Positions 21,990-34,689 of a stretch of 64,000 nt of DNA are shown here, in pieces. How positions within the stretch are numbered: the stretch's first letter is position 1; every line of letters begins with the position of its first letter. This DNA comes from Adiantum capillus-veneris. Its lineage: Eukaryota; Streptophyta; Polypodiopsida; Polypodiales; Pteridaceae. Location: the NCBI GenBank assembly GCA_014529385.2, contig CM043968.1:6610501-6674500 (forward strand), written 5' to 3'. The notes beneath the pieces are model-generated. The model was not told where the DNA came from, searched no databases, and saw only the letters and a list, made by a program, of their open reading frames with translations. Position numbers and translations under genes: made by a program.

Positions 21990-23275
21990 CACATTGGCAA
22001 AAATCAAGGAAGAAGGTAAGTATGAAAGAATTTACCGAGATGGTTCTAAAAATGAATAGAGCACAATCTGAACTAATGTAAATAAAACACTAACTAGAGA
22101 TAAATCTTATTGATGGAGTTGAGATACGCCAAAGTAAAACACAAAAATTGTCCCTTGGGACCACAACCATAGTAGTAAAGATGGCCAATGGGTCTATCGT
22201 TAAACCTATTAGGATGCTAGAAGATCTCAAGATCAAGGTCTTTGGACATAAAATAAGAAATACCTTTACTGTTATGGATTTCTCCAAGCACACTATGGCA
22301 TTTGAGATGATCTTAAGACGTCCTTTCAAGAGGGAAGCAAAAATGGTGCATGATTGGTCTAAAGACCATGTCTACTTGCAGTTCCAAGATTTTGTCATTC
22401 GAGTGGATCTTGTAAGTGTTCGAGCACATCCTCTAGGAAACAGGTTTATAATTGATCATACATCTGACACCACAATTCACTCGGCCCAATTGCAGCATTG
22501 TTGCACATGTAAAGTGGACACTGATGTTGGGGAAGATTCTTCTTATATGGATGTACTACCTGGGATGACCGAGTCGGACAATGTGGATTGGTTCCACTTA
22601 GCAGTAACCATAGACACTTGTGAAAACAGGGAAATGACTTGAGTAACACCTGAGGGGGATGAAATGCCATCACTCCTACCCTTGAATATGCTAGAAGCAA
22701 TGCATATAGCTTTTGATGACCTACAGGATGAAGGTTTGACTGGCATTGGAACCAGTAGAATCTCACAAGACTATAGCCCACACGATGGGGGGTCAAAATC
22801 ATCAATTGAAATTGACTCTAAGGACGAAGAATCTGAGTTAAATCTTAGTGCAAATGTGGGGACAAACCATTCAGGGCCTAGTGGTACCCTAGATGACAAT
22901 CTATCTAAGGGAGCAGAAGACACAAGTAGCAATTCATCTAGTGACTCTTCACTATAGATCGGTCGTAAAAAATTAGACAAGAAGAGTAAGAGATATAAGA
23001 GGCAACAATATCGAGCAAATGTGCATGCTAGAATAAATGAAAAGAAATCTACTGTAGAATGGATTAATTATATAGGGGCATGTGATGCTCATCGAAAGTT
23101 GGTAGATAATTGGGATGAATACCTTCAAAGCGTTATGTGGTGTAGTCCACAACCCATTGACATCGCACAACTAGAGGCGACAGACCGAGGGATTCACCAA
23201 GGAAAACTTATCGCACCACGTAAGTGCAGGGGAGGGGGGTTTTTTTACAAGTTATATAAGCGTATAAGTTAGGGG
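21990..23275 (+). pseudogene. Ty3/gypsy gag-protease segment (retropepsin part)
   Basis: The 22148-22642 frame reads VVKMANGSIVKPIRMLEDLK, then RNTFTVMDFSKHTMAFEMIL and a RRPFKREAKMVHDWSKDHVY segment. This order (substrate flap region, then LGRPFL-type motif, then HDWxxDHVYL) is that of retropepsins of plant gypsy elements. The catalytic DTG lies upstream and is lost. The preceding frame (KSRKKVSMKEFTEMVLKMNR) and the acidic Ser-rich following part (22664-22957, ending SSNSSSDSSL) are probably the flanking polyprotein. A last piece at 23021-23272 (TVEWINYIGACDAHRKLVDN) is in the same strand. Stops separate all pieces. RT and integrase are absent. Confidence 0.7.
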
Positions 23276-23327
23276 TAGGCCCCCAATAATTTATCTCCCA
23301 AGCTTAAAAATAAGGGAGGGGGTATCA

Positions 23328-23356
23328 TATTTATTGGGGGGGGAGGGGGGGGGAAC
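23328..23356 (+). other. G-rich tract, possible polypurine tract
   Basis: A near-uninterrupted G/A run (ttggggggggagggggggggaa) follows the gypsy fragment, where a plus-strand primer tract would lie. It is followed by cctgatcc rather than a clean TG start, so it is only a candidate. Confidence 0.4.
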
Positions 23357-23359
23357 CTG

Positions 23360-24150
23360 ATCCATGTTGATTACTTGTAACGATTGGTCACCAATGTGCA
23401 CTAGAACTCGGATGAATTTTGCGGACTTTTTTTATCAGGTCACACATCAAATTTTGCATCAAGCTGATCATAGATAAGGGTTAATTTACACTAGCTTTGG
23501 TTAGGTAAGAATTGGACGAGTAGCCATAATGCAGGCGGATCGAGCACATAGTTTGAAAGTCAATCTAAGACACATTGAGGGTACATCTAGTTATCAACAT
23601 ACGTGGTTCGTTAGTATGTTGGTGCAACCAAATACTGTCTACCCATGGAGAACTCAGGTGCACGTATATGAAACTAAGCAGGATGATGGTGGAAGGCTTA
23701 AGCATGTGCTAGAAGCACTGCAACAGGTGCAATTGAGATGTGTATGCCAAATGAGGCATTTAATGGGTCAAATATGGTTCAAAAGCTTTGCCAATCGCGA
23801 TGCCTAAAGGTGCCAATAGTTGATAGTTCTCGTCTTCAAAGGCGCCATGATGTACGTAGAATGCTTTCTTTGGTCAACCAGTTCGGGGTTTTTGTGTGCT
23901 TGGGTTCAAGAACATTGTAGCTCAGCGATCGAGAGTTAGTGAAGAGGAGTCTACTATGTGACCATCTCATCGACTAATTATCCAAGAGATCGAGGCTAGA
24001 GTTTGGAGCAAGCAGTAACGTGTGAAATCAAGTAAAACGGAAATTTTTAAAGCGGAGCTCATGCTAGCATTGCAAGGCATGAAAAAGTAGGCCACATAGG
24101 GATTTTTTTACTAAAGTAAATCTTGGAGTTAGCATTAAAAAACATAAAGC
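23360..24150. other. No gene recognised
   Basis: One plus frame of 92 codons (23529-23807) has no known motif. Possibly LTR or internal sequence of the gypsy relic. Confidence 0.4.
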
Positions 24151-24194
24151 ACTTGCATCACAAGAACTTCATGACACGTTAGGTATATCCTATA

Positions 24195-24300
24195 ATCAAC
24201 ACATTGCAAGCGACGACATTAAGAAGAGGATGCCCAATAAGAACTTTTCGTGCTTTTGTGAGGGATCACATTTTACACACATATCAACCAAAGCATTACT
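24195..24300 (-). pseudogene. Isolated PPR repeat relic
   Basis: The minus strand gives NALVDMCVKCDPSQK followed by a segment aligning to the helix and loop that precede SWN in the PPR array at 5.7-12.7 kb. Only about one repeat survives. It shows that the array or its relatives are dispersed locally. Confidence 0.5.
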
Positions 24301-24309
24301 TTTTGTAGA

Positions 24310-27300
24310 GTCCCACTTTTCACGTGTGCTCCTTTTATAAAATCCTAGCGCTAGATTGGAATAAGCCTAGATTTAGTGTAATCCCACCTATAAATTTTGA
24401 GATTTACCTCCAAAAAAAAATTAAACTTGAAGGTGAGGAAACCTATAAAATTTAGCTTGAAAATCTTCACTAATATTTCTCATACAGAGGTTTCTCCAGT
24501 GTTTGGAAAGAAGATTTTTTGAGCAATGGCTAGAAATAGTATGGTCTTCACGCGGCAAAAAATCATGCGCGTAGGGAGATTGATAAATTTTGAGCCTCTG
24601 CCTAAAGGCTTACAAATGTGGGCGCCCACATTACATCGTGTCTAAAATCAACCCTAGCTATTCGTCTCCTCCGTCACACGGCCCTCTTCTACAATCGACC
24701 TGTAACTTCTGCGTTAGTGTAGCCAGATCTTCCCCTCGTCGCCTCTGTTTTGCCTTGCATTGTAGGAAATAACCTAGCTCTCCTTCGGAGCTGTCACAAT
24801 CATTCTTCTTCCAGACCACCTATGTGTTGGTGAAGGAAGGGTGCTCAGGGATCTGCTAGCCCTTGTCACTACCCCTTTGCCCGTCCCACTGTCGCATTGA
24901 ATGGAGCCGCACCTGGATGTTTGTGCATTGAGGATAGCAACCTCGACCGAGGCTCCCATGGAGGTGATGCCCGTACATCTGGCTGGCCCGTCCATCTGTG
25001 TGTCCCTTCTACTTGGAGTGGATGCGAGATTTGTTGTTGGGGTTTGTCAGATGCATTGGAGAGGCTGATGGTGTGATTGGAAACTCCTTCGACGCTCTTT
25101 GGCAGTGAGGACAAAAGTATATCCAAGCTTGGAGATTCTCAAGTCTCTATAACAAAGCACAATACCTACCAGTAAGTATTTGAATTTGCTATGTGTATTT
25201 TTTTTTTCTTGCTTTCTTTGAATAAACAAGCAAGCTAATTAATTGATTTTTTATTTTCATCTGAAGGCAGAACTCTCCATGGGATCATCTCTCAATGGTA
25301 AGCACTTAGGCTTTGGGAGTTTCAAAGTGAATTCTTAACATGGGGGAGGCACGTGATGGCCATGCTTGATGTGATCTATACATAAGGAAATTTATTATTT
25401 TGTAACGACTAACCTCATGGGATAAGTGTTGTTTTGTTGTTATGCATGGACCTAGCTAGATAGAATTGTACCCTCTTCGGTGCAATCAACGATGCTCTAC
25501 TATTTTCAAGCCTTACATTGTATTCCTTGACAAGTATTAGCATTTAAGAGCTTGATCAATTTGTATGTCTTGTTTGAAAGAAGATTGAGTTTATAAATGG
25601 GGGACTATTGTAATGGTTGTTATTTGAAGCATCAGAATTGACTTCATGGTTTACCTTTATGAAATCAAGTTTGTTGCAAGGTCTTGTCTATCTTTTTTTC
25701 AGCAGGAGGCAATTTGTAAATTGTAGGTTAAGGTCCCCATATGGTAGTGTGTACATTCCAAGATTTAAGTGGTTTAGTGGAGATCTCTGCAAGGGAATGT
25801 CTTTGAAGGTTTTTTTTTTGGGAGACAAAGTAACCATGTGGTGTTAGTTCGATTGGGGTTGAATATTATGTTGTGAGTTGAGTTTTGTAATGTAATACAT
25901 CATTCGTAGATTTGGGAAAGGTTGTCTAGGTTTCTCATCTGGATGTGTGTTGGTTGGATCAATAGAGATAATGACAAGGGAAGAGGGGCTTGTTTGACAG
26001 TTAGTACCTTGGTGTATTTTGCAAGAATCAAGTGAGGTAGAAAAAGGAGGGTATGAAATTGTTGCGTGGCAGTATGGTATACTTAATTTTCTACATGGGA
26101 ATCTGCATCTCATTTCAATTAGAATGTTAAAGAAATTACTACTTTTTTTTTTATTTTTCCAAGCACCCTTATCAAAAGTGGAGATATGGGTATGATCGTT
26201 CACAATGTAGATTTAAGATGGAGTTGTAGGAAAGGTCTCAGTCCATTTTTGCAAGATGATAATCCACCATCCCAACAAGATGGACTTAGGTAAATAGTAT
26301 ATATTATTTTGAATAGCTCATGATGCATATGTATCCCTGCAAGATGGAGTTAGGTAAATAGTATCTATTGTTTTAGTAGCTCATGACGACTTTAACCTTG
26401 TGAGAAGGAAATATATTTTTCTATACAGGTGATTTTTTTCCACATGGGACAAATGGAGTGGTAATATAGAGATGCTCTAATCAAGAAATTAGCAACGTAT
26501 GAGTTTTTTTAGCCTTGTTAAATGCAAATGTATTTTTCTATATAGGTAACTTTTTTTTTCCACATGGGACAAATGGATGCTTAATTTTCTACATGGGAGT
26601 TTGTTTTTCCCGGATGGAGTAAGTTAAGGCCCAATTTTTTCCCATATGGAAGTATAGAAGGCTCAATTTTCTCTTATGTAGATTTTTTTCTTAAATGGAA
26701 TAAAGAGATTTTCTAGTGTCTTTTCTATATGATGGGGATAGTTCTTTTAAATGGAAAAAATGTGGAAATAAAAGCTACACGTAGGGACTTCAACAGGGGA
26801 TATTTCAGAAAGCCACTAGTTGCGGGGGAGAAGGGTCCATCTGGAGGGCGATCAAGCGACATGTTGCAAGGGGAGGCCGCCAAGGACCGATAGGGTAGGG
26901 GTTGTTGGACAACCTCGTCCAGGAGGGTGATTCCAAGGGAAGCGAATAGCGGAGCCCGACGGGGAGCAAAAAGGGGGTGTGTCTTGTTGGTGGACTTCAT
27001 AGAGGAGCAAGGGGAGGTCGTAAACCATAGAGATGCAAGAAGAATGGCTTGAGGAGGTCAAGAGTTGCAAAGAGTAGTGGGATACATAGTCTATGGACTG
27101 GGGATCACCAGAGAGATAAAAAGCCACGCTAGCAGGGCCAACTGGAAGTGTCGAGAAGGTGGATGGTTGCAAAGAGCAAGGCCGTAAGGGCATTTGATAT
27201 CGGATTGTTGAAGCTCCCATAATGCGAAATGAAGGATTGTCTGTTGTGACTTCCAACGACAAGATGAGTTTGCCAGAGCCAAGGGACAAGAGTCCCATTG

Positions 27301-28015
27301 CAAAGTCTATTAATTAAAGCCAATTACATTGAAATTATGATCTTTATGTTTTTTGAGTGTATATTCTACATATCTCTCTCGCTCTCATGTCCATAAGTAT
27401 TATGTATTTAATTGGTTCTTGAGCAAACGAGGCGTGTGCTAAGGATACATCGGGTATATGCGCTCTTTAGAGGTGTGAGTGCTATCTATATGGTTGTGAT
27501 ATGTGCCGTGAAGCCAATGATCTTGTGGTGTTTGAGGGTATTGTGACTACTTATATATGAGTGTATGGTTCTATCAAGGGTTAGAGGTCGAGATAATTGA
27601 TTGCATGCTTTGCGGATGGGTGTATACATGTAGGGTTGGTTGGGTTTGGGTTCGGACAACAATTGTTAGCAGATTGGGTCTTTGTGTGCATGTTAAATAG
27701 GAGATAGGGGTGTTGTGATATCAATGGGTTATAGAGAGACTATCATATTATGTGTTGGTTGTTTTCTCATTTCCCTCTTTCCAACGTTAATAGTCACTAT
27801 GCTATACACTCTTTGACTAGTTTTACTTAGTTAGATTACATGAGATCTAAATTTTATATGTAAGATAGGGGTATGATTGTTTTCTTCATTGATTGTCGTA
27901 TAAGCGTAGAAAGGGGGATAATATTCCTTAATATGATTTGTATATAGAGGTTTTATCAAAGTTGTCCGTTTGTAATTGGCATCCCGTTTGTATATAGAGT
28001 GAATCCCCCAGGGCG
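24310..28015. other. No gene recognised; short dispersed repeats
   Basis: About 3.7 kb without a credible gene. Two near copies of a 55-bp phrase (aagatggacttaggtaaatagtat and a close variant) lie at 26276-26320 and 26340-26385. A phrase with ccacatgggacaaatgg occurs at 26438-26455 and 26560-26576. A minus frame of 148 codons at 26852-27298 overlaps others in three frames and shows no motif. Confidence 0.45.
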
Positions 28016-28189
28016 ACAGAGAAGCCAAAGTTGAGCTGTACCGTAAGGAGACGACAAAATCGAGAGTTAGCTCAATAACAAAAGGAATTGGAAGTGAAAT
28101 CACAGTCCACAGAACAACAGGACCCCACAGAACAATAGGACCCCATAGACTTACACCCTGCACCTTACACCACATAGGAACATAATGTT

Positions 28190-31020
28190 GTGTATACAAA
28201 GGCTCAAAGAAAACCTATCGATGGAAGCAATGGAGTTTATGACAGTCCAACGATAGTTAAGGAAATAGAGTTAGCAGACCCAAGAGAAAAGTCCAAACTT
28301 GTTTTCATTGCCCAAGATCTGACAGAGACTGAGAAGTGTCTACTTAAAGAACTTCTCAAGGAATTCAGAGATATATTTTCTTGAATATATCATGATATGA
28401 AAAGTGTTCCACCTTCTGTGGTGCAACACACAATCCCCATGAATAGCATGGCTAAACCAGTTCATCAACAACCCTACCCAATGAATCCTAAATATGCAAA
28501 GATCGTTCAAGAAGAGAGCTTGTGAAATGCGGATTTATATACCCTATTGAGCACTCAGAATGGATTTCTACAATAGTGATTGTGCCAAAAGGAATGGGAA
28601 ACTCAGAGTGTTCGTGGATCTCAAGAAGGTCAATGCCGCCACTAGGAGGAACCATTACCCCTTGCCATATTCAGAACATGTGCTTGAAAGAGTTGCAGGG
28701 AAGGAAGCTTATAGATTTTTAGATTGGTACTCTGGCTACAATCAAATCATAATTGCACTAGAGGACCAAACTAAAACAGCCTTTATAATCGAATTTGGAG
28801 TGTTCGCATTTCGTGTTATGGCTTTTGTCTTAACCAATGCCCCTGCTACCTTTCAAAGATTAATAAACACTGCTTTTGGAGAATATTTGAGGGAGTTTTG
28901 CAAAGCTTTCTTAGATGACCTTTGTGTTTATTCCTCTAGGTTAAACATGGAGTCATTTTAGGGCAGATAGTATCCAAAAATGGGATTTCCACATATTAGA
29001 GCAAAAATAAAGCCATTGATGAATTGCCACCACCTACAAACTATAAAGGAGTTCAAAGGTTCATGGGCCATGTTGGTTATTACTGGAGGTTTATTTTAAA
29101 CTTTTCCAAGATAGCTCGCCCATTGTACAAACTTCTTATTGAGTTTCATTGGACCGCGCAGTGTGACCATGCTTATGAGTCATTGAAAAAGACCTTGACT
29201 AGCGCTCCTATTATATGAGTTCCCAATTGGAATCTAATTTTCCATGTGCATATTGATGCATCGAACTTTGTTATTGGGTGTGTTCTAGCTCAACCAGGAG
29301 AACATAAACTGGACTACCCCATTAGCTGTGCAATTCAGCAATTGAATGATGCCGAGAGAAACTACACCACTACAGAGCGAGAAGGTTTAGCTATGATTTA
29401 TGAAATAAAGAAATTCCGCTACTACTTCTTGCCAACAAGTTTATTTTCTATGTGGATCATCAAACCTTGTTGTATCTAGTAAATAAACCTTGTTCCACGG
29501 GAAGAATTACATGATGGTTGCTAATTCTTCTTCATTTTACCGTTGTGGTGAGACTTGGTAAAAGACATGTCATGGTGGATCATTTGTCTCACATACCCAA
29601 TAGTGAAGCACCTACTGGAGTTGATGATGAATTGCTTGATACTTCTCTATTCCTAGTCGAGACCATACCTGAATGGAGTGAGAAGATTGTGAACTTTTTA
29701 GTTAACGGTTTTCCACCCAAAGAGCTTCGTAAGGACATAGCTCAAAAACTGTTAAAAGTGTGTGAACCTTATTCTCTCATCATCATAGGAACTCTTTACA
29801 AGATAGGAAAGGATGATATTCTTAGATGTTGTGCCTGTGAGGATGAGTATTTATACATACTCCAAGAAGCCCACATGGGTATAGCCGGAGGACATTTCTC
29901 AGTGAAACTAACAGCTAGAAATTTGTTGCAATCAGGCTATTGGTGGCCTACCTTATTCAAGGATGCATCACTTTTTGCAAAAGGGTGATGAATGCCAACA
30001 TTACAAGATCACACAACAAAAGGATAAGATGCCCTTACATCATGTTAAAGTGACTCAACCATTTGAAAAATAGGGTTTAGACTTTGTAGGTCCAATTAGT
30101 CCTGCAGCTCATAGCACTCAATCTCGATATATTATCGTTTCCTCTGACTATGTAACAAAGTGGGCGGAAGCCAAGGCGACACGTAAGGCTGATGCAAGGT
30201 CAACTACCAAGTTTCTCTTTGAGAACATTATTACAAGATTTGGTTGTCCCTTTGAGATTGTGAGTGACAATGGTACTCATTTTATAAATGGAGTGATGAA
30301 GAACTCACTACCAACTTCATGATAGCTCACCATAATTCCACGCCTTATTATCCACAAGCAAATGTCCAAGCTGAGTGTACCAACAAAACTCTTATCTCCA
30401 TTTTGACAAAGACAGTTGAGGCTCATTGTACAGATTGGGATTTAAATCTTACATCATCTCTATGGGCTTATCATACTTCTTACAAAGTGTATATTAATTG
30501 TGCACCATTCCAAATGGTATATGGCCAAGAAGCAGTTATGCCATGGGAGTTTGTAATTCCTAGTCTGCACGTAGATTCACAAGAAGGTTGGGATGGTAAC
30601 ACTTTAGTTGAGCGCTTATACATCCTTGAGAGGTTAGATGAAGAAGGACAATTGGCTGTGCAAAACGCACTTGTGGAGAAAGATAGGAGGAAGAAATGGT
30701 TTGACCGTCGTCTAAAGAACAAAGATATTAATGTTGGTGATAAAGTCCTTATGTATAGAGTGCGTAACAAAAAGAAAAAGTTGAAATATGCAGGAAAAGG
30801 ACCATATAGAGTATGTGAAATTACTCCACAAGAAACCATTCATGTGGAGACTCTGGATGGAGTTGAAACCATCGGATTCCTCAATGGTAGCAAATTTAAA
30901 AGATATTATGATCCTTTAAGCCAAGAGAAGCTACATGCCATCCATCAAAAAGAGGCAGCCAAGGCACAAACAGAATTGAAGAAGATACAAGCTCAAGCTG
31001 AGGCTAAAGAGAGACAATAA
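28190..31020 (+). pseudogene. Ty3/gypsy pol: RT, RNase H, integrase (degenerate)
   Basis: The order along the plus strand is typical. The RT N-terminal part (ELLKEFRDIFS, then VVQHTIPMNSMAKPVHQQPY) is followed by RT fingers (GKLRVFVDLKKVNAATRRNH), FLDWYSGYNQI and the active site FLDDLCVYS, which varies from the usual YLDDILVYS. Next come YWRFILNFSKIARPLYKLL and RNase H (HIDASNFVIGCVLAQPG, YTTTEREGLAMIYEIKKFRY). After that come the HxxC-type integrase zinc region and integrase core (29880-30480: DEYLYILQEAHMGIAGGHF, IVSDNGTHF) and an intact 233-codon 3' frame (30319-31020: HHNSTPYYPQANVQAECTNK, then a lysine-rich C-terminus). Stops and frameshifts occur in every domain. LTRs were not identified. 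Confidence 0.9.
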
Positions 31021-31059
31021 CGCATAAGACAACTAGAGGCCAACCTTGGAGTTACACAT

Positions 31060-31560
31060 GCATTCCACGTTGAAACAGAGGATGATTGGTTGAACTCTGA
31101 CACACCTCTACGATATCCTATTGAGATAAATAGCACATATGGAAAAGTGCTATATAATGCCTTATTGGATGGGGATGCTAAGTATAATCTGCTATCATAT
31201 GGGGTGTGGTGTTAGTTAGGGAATCCACCTCTATCTGAGAGTAGTATCCAAATCAAGGGTGTCAACAAGAAAAAATATGTGGTTTTTGGAATCTGACACA
31301 TTTATGTCAGTTATGAAATGGGGTTGTAGCTCAAGACTTTTTGGTCATGCTTGCTGGAACTATGGAGGATAATATAAACCTAGGATGCATGTGGATGATA
31401 GCCACCAAATACACTATTGATTGGGAGACTGGGGGTGTCACAATGCAGAAACCAACTCTTAGCCATGCCACTCAAGCCATAGTCCCTGAGGTATTGCCTC
31501 TTAAGAAAATAAAACCCAAAACATTGCATGTCCAAGAGGTTGAACCATATGTCTCCATAG
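31060..31560 (+). pseudogene. Retropepsin-like segment downstream of integrase
   Basis: The plus frame from about 31090 reads DTPLRYPIEINSTYGKVLYN, then ALLDGDAKYNLLS, resembling the ALLDTGAxxNLI active-site loop of retropepsins but with Thr-Gly replaced. It continues to YGVW, PPLSESSIQIKGVNKKKYVV, KTFLVMLAGTMEDNINLG and YTIDWETGGV, which fit the flap and C-terminal strand of gypsy proteases. Three stops (TAG after YGVWC, TGA after VVFGI, TAG after YEMGL) each could be CAG or CGA mutated by C-to-T, and a frameshift follows. Position after integrase is odd, because gypsy protease normally precedes RT. It could be a second, nested element. Confidence 0.5.
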
Positions 31561-31639
31561 CCCAACTCTCTAGAGCTTCAACTGTGTAGTTGAAATAAAG
31601 CTTAAGACACACAAGACCCATTCTAATATAACAAAGAAA

Positions 31640-32152
31640 ACATACAAGTGGGTCCCTAAAGCTTCTTTAGCGACCATAGCTAGTGCTAAAAGATAGGAGC
31701 CTGGTAAGAGACGTCCTTCTCGCCTCAAGAAATGTAAAGAAACGTTGCGTTGGATTCCTAAAAAACTATTGGAAACCCAAGGCTACTATGAAGAAAATGA
31801 TCAAATTTGGGTGCCAAAATGTAAATTGTGCTCTTACTTGTCACCTGGCCCATGTGAGCCCAATCCTGTAGCTCCAAAACAAATTGAAGATCATGGAAAG
31901 AAAAAAATCATTAAATGCTACACACCCGCTCCAGAGCTAGTTTGGGTACCAAAGAAAGAACGATTTGTTCCACCTAGCTCAGGAACAGGGAAGTCAAATG
32001 AAGCTTCTTGCTCTTCATGTTGTTCCTATATGGAAATAGAAGCTTCTACACAACCTCTACCTACCATTGTACATATCCATACAAACAAGAAAGAATTTGC
32101 ACCTCCCGTTGTAAGTTCACCACCTACAACAACGTTGCAAATAAAATCATGA
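31640..32152 (+). pseudogene. Trailing retroelement ORF with repeated W(V/I)PK motifs
   Basis: A plus-strand frame, best kept at 31745-32152, contains RWIPKKLLETQGYYEENDQI, then IWVPKCKLCSYLSPGPCEPN and LVWVPKKERFVPPSSGTG. A further YKWVPKASLA lies just upstream at about 31648. The tetrapeptide W(V/I)PK therefore recurs four times with irregular spacing. The C-terminal third is Ser/Pro/Thr-rich. It follows the gypsy integrase and retropepsin-like segment on the same strand and is probably part of that element. I do not know a function. Confidence 0.4.
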
Positions 32153-32159
32153 ATGAGTA

Positions 32160-33045
32160 CCTCACCACCCTTGCAACTAGATGAAATGCCTAGGGCGGTC
32201 AAAAACTATTGGTCAAAGTCTTCACCCATAACAACTTGAAACAATTGGTTTCAAAAGGCGACAATATCATTTCAAAAGGTATGATCTACCCAAGGACAGG
32301 GGAAGTGTTTGGTGACATCCATCATTCACTTGCTTCCCTCTCAACCTTTCTCCCTGACCTCTCAATCTCCCAATCTTAGAGAATGTATATATAAAGCGTT
32401 ATACTCACAAAAAAAAAAAAAAGTAAAAGAGCAAGAGCCACCAAACAAAAACCTACAAGTTCTAGTACATGACCCAAAATCATAAAAACACATTATACAG
32501 GAGGACACAACTTTTTGACACGACTCTTATAATATTTTCACTCTAACCATCATCTATCTATGTGTACAAATATGGCTAATATGCTAGAGTCATCCACTCC
32601 TGCCTTGGATGAGAGGTACCCTCTTTACTTTTCACAAGTGTTTCACATGGTCTTTTTGGTGCTTTCTTGTGAATGGGATTTGGTAGGTACGCTAGCATGT
32701 GAGAGGAATTTCGAGGAGTTAGAATGGCTCTGATACGTCTCTTGACAACGACTGATCCATACTTAGTAGAGAGCATCTCTCCCATTGCACAAGCCTACCC
32801 TTTTGACCAAGATGATTATAGACATCTAGTGACCTTCTTAGTAAAAATTGGTGCCTCTAATGATGAAGACGATTTACATGATTACACGGATGGCACATAA
32901 GGTCTCATAGATGATGACTTTGTTTTTCTTGACGACGAGGATAGGGGTTTAGCCGTAGGGTTCTCCCACAATCTCTACAATATCCTATTCCCTTGACTCT
33001 CTATGGGGAGTGCAAATAATTAGGTTAGGGTTCCTTATGTTGTTT
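32160..33045. other. No gene recognised
   Basis: AT-rich sequence with an A-run at 32409-32422. No coding signal. Confidence 0.45.
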
Positions 33046-33052
33046 AATTGTG

Positions 33053-33306
33053 CCTCTTCCCAATGATGTGCCTCTTAGAGATATTCTTTGTGTTTCCTAG
33101 TGTGTACAGGAACGTATTGTTGTTGTTAGGATTTGAACCTTCATGGAATCTTTCTCTTGTTCACTCTTCAAATAAGGGTTGGTACCTCTTCCCAATGATG
33201 TGCCTCTTAGAGATATTCTTTGTGTTTCCTAGTGTGTACAGGAACGTATTGTTGTTGTTAGGATTTGAACCTTCATGGAATCTTTCTCTTGTTCACTCTT
33301 CAAATC
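33053..33306. repeat. Recent tandem duplication, 132-bp period, two copies
   Basis: The segment starting cctcttcccaatgatgtgcc is repeated at 33185 with no difference that I can see over about 120 bp. This makes it the youngest sequence event in an otherwise decayed region. The 118-codon plus frame across it is a by-product of the duplication and not convincing as a gene. Confidence 0.95.
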
Positions 33307-33409
33307 AAGCGCAATCATCAACACAAACAGAATTTTCTTATCATTTAGCATTGCCCCTTATATTTTTTGCATCCATGTTTGTCTACTTTAATTGTGATTG
33401 GTAGCATAA

Positions 33410-34420
33410 TATCCAGCTCATTTGCTTAGTATCAAACATTAAATTAAATTTAACTTTTTTGTCATAGTCACTTGTTTAGGTTTAAAAATCAAGCAGTCCT
33501 TCTCTTAATACCATGGGGAATGCCTTCTTAATAATCAATGGTCAATTTAGGTTCTTAATCCAATTTAGGTAGCATTGTCTGCAATGTACTAATGCTTTCT
33601 AGTGGGCTTAGTCCATATTGACCTTTAGCTTAAGTATTATAAAGGGAGTTTACTAGTGTGATGAGGGTAACAATGTTATATGACCCCCCAAAGTTACAAA
33701 ACTAAATTACTGAAAACGAACAAACAAAAAAATCAAAGAGCCACAATGTAAAATCTTAAGCGGGAAGAGAAATCTCAGCTTGATTTGGTACTTCACTCAC
33801 ATGTATCGCCTATTGTACTAGAGCCCTAGAGGTTCCCAGTGTGGGCGCTTTTCTCTGAAAAGCAAAAAACCCAATTAAGACATACAAAATAAGCACACAC
33901 ATCAAAATTGAATCAATGTGAAAAGACTTTAGAGGGTCAAAGAAAAGAAAATAAGTCACTCGATGATTTCATGAGCAATTCCTTTTATCGTAGCTTAACT
34001 ACAAGGTCTTCTAGGTATAGCCTCTAGTTAACCCTCAGACATGAAATATTTGGCTCTCGCAATTAAACAACTTAATTGACTAGAGAATTGAGAAGCTTGC
34101 CTATGGTATTAATGGTTGATCTCTAGTGCCTTTCGACCGTTAAATTAGCGACCCCATACTTGTTTAGTTTTTTACCTTTATAATTGTTTATGTGTTTGAT
34201 TATATTATAATTTAATGTTTATTGCTGGATAAATTATTTAATAGTTTGTTACCAATCAATTTATCTGCCTACAACTGCATATACTTTTTATTGTAAAGGA
34301 CTGCAATAATTGTGTCAATTTTGTGTGATTTTGCAGTGACTAAAGAAGGCTAAGGATATTCATCTCAAATGCTCTTCCACCTCGAAGAACGAGTACAGAA
34401 GCTACATCAAGAAGGGGGGC
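33410..34420. other. No gene recognised
   Basis: AT-rich. Ends with aagaaggggggca just before the LTR at 34424, a polypurine-tract-like sequence, so the last part may be the tail of a copia element's interior. Confidence 0.45.
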
Positions 34421-34680
34421 ATGCTAACCACCAGCGTCCACTTCTAGTAGTCATGGGCCGGGCTTGTCGGTCCAATAGGAAAAGGGTAAGAGTGATCGTC
34501 GATGAGAGGTGCACTCTAATAGGAACATTCAAGGGTTAGTTAGCTAAGCATGGGCACCCAAGTGTGAATGGGTGAGCTCATATAAAAGTCACCTAGACCT
34601 AAAAATCACTCATTCTCTCATTTGTACAATTGAAGAGTGCTCTCGCTCCATCTCCATCTTCTTCTTTATCTCCTTCTGTG
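34410..34680 (+). mobile_element. Copia-type LTR, copy 2
   Basis: Starts TGCTAACC after a purine run and matches 2660-2910 closely over about 250 bp, including gggccgggcttgtcggtcca, the TATA-like gctcatataaaa and tccatctccatcttcttc. After about 34675 it changes to a TG/GA microsatellite. A possible LTR end (ccctaattccaaca) is at 35150. No internal coding region adjoins it, so it is a solo LTR or a fragment. Confidence 0.8.
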
Positions 34681-34689
34681 TGTGTGTGT

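Noticed and set aside
26852-27298. 148-codon minus-strand frame
   Set aside because: Overlapping open frames in the same strand, with no motif and no context.
33048-33404. 118-codon frame with an internal repeat
   Set aside because: It exists only because a 132-bp unit (a multiple of three) was duplicated. No domain and no coding bias outside.
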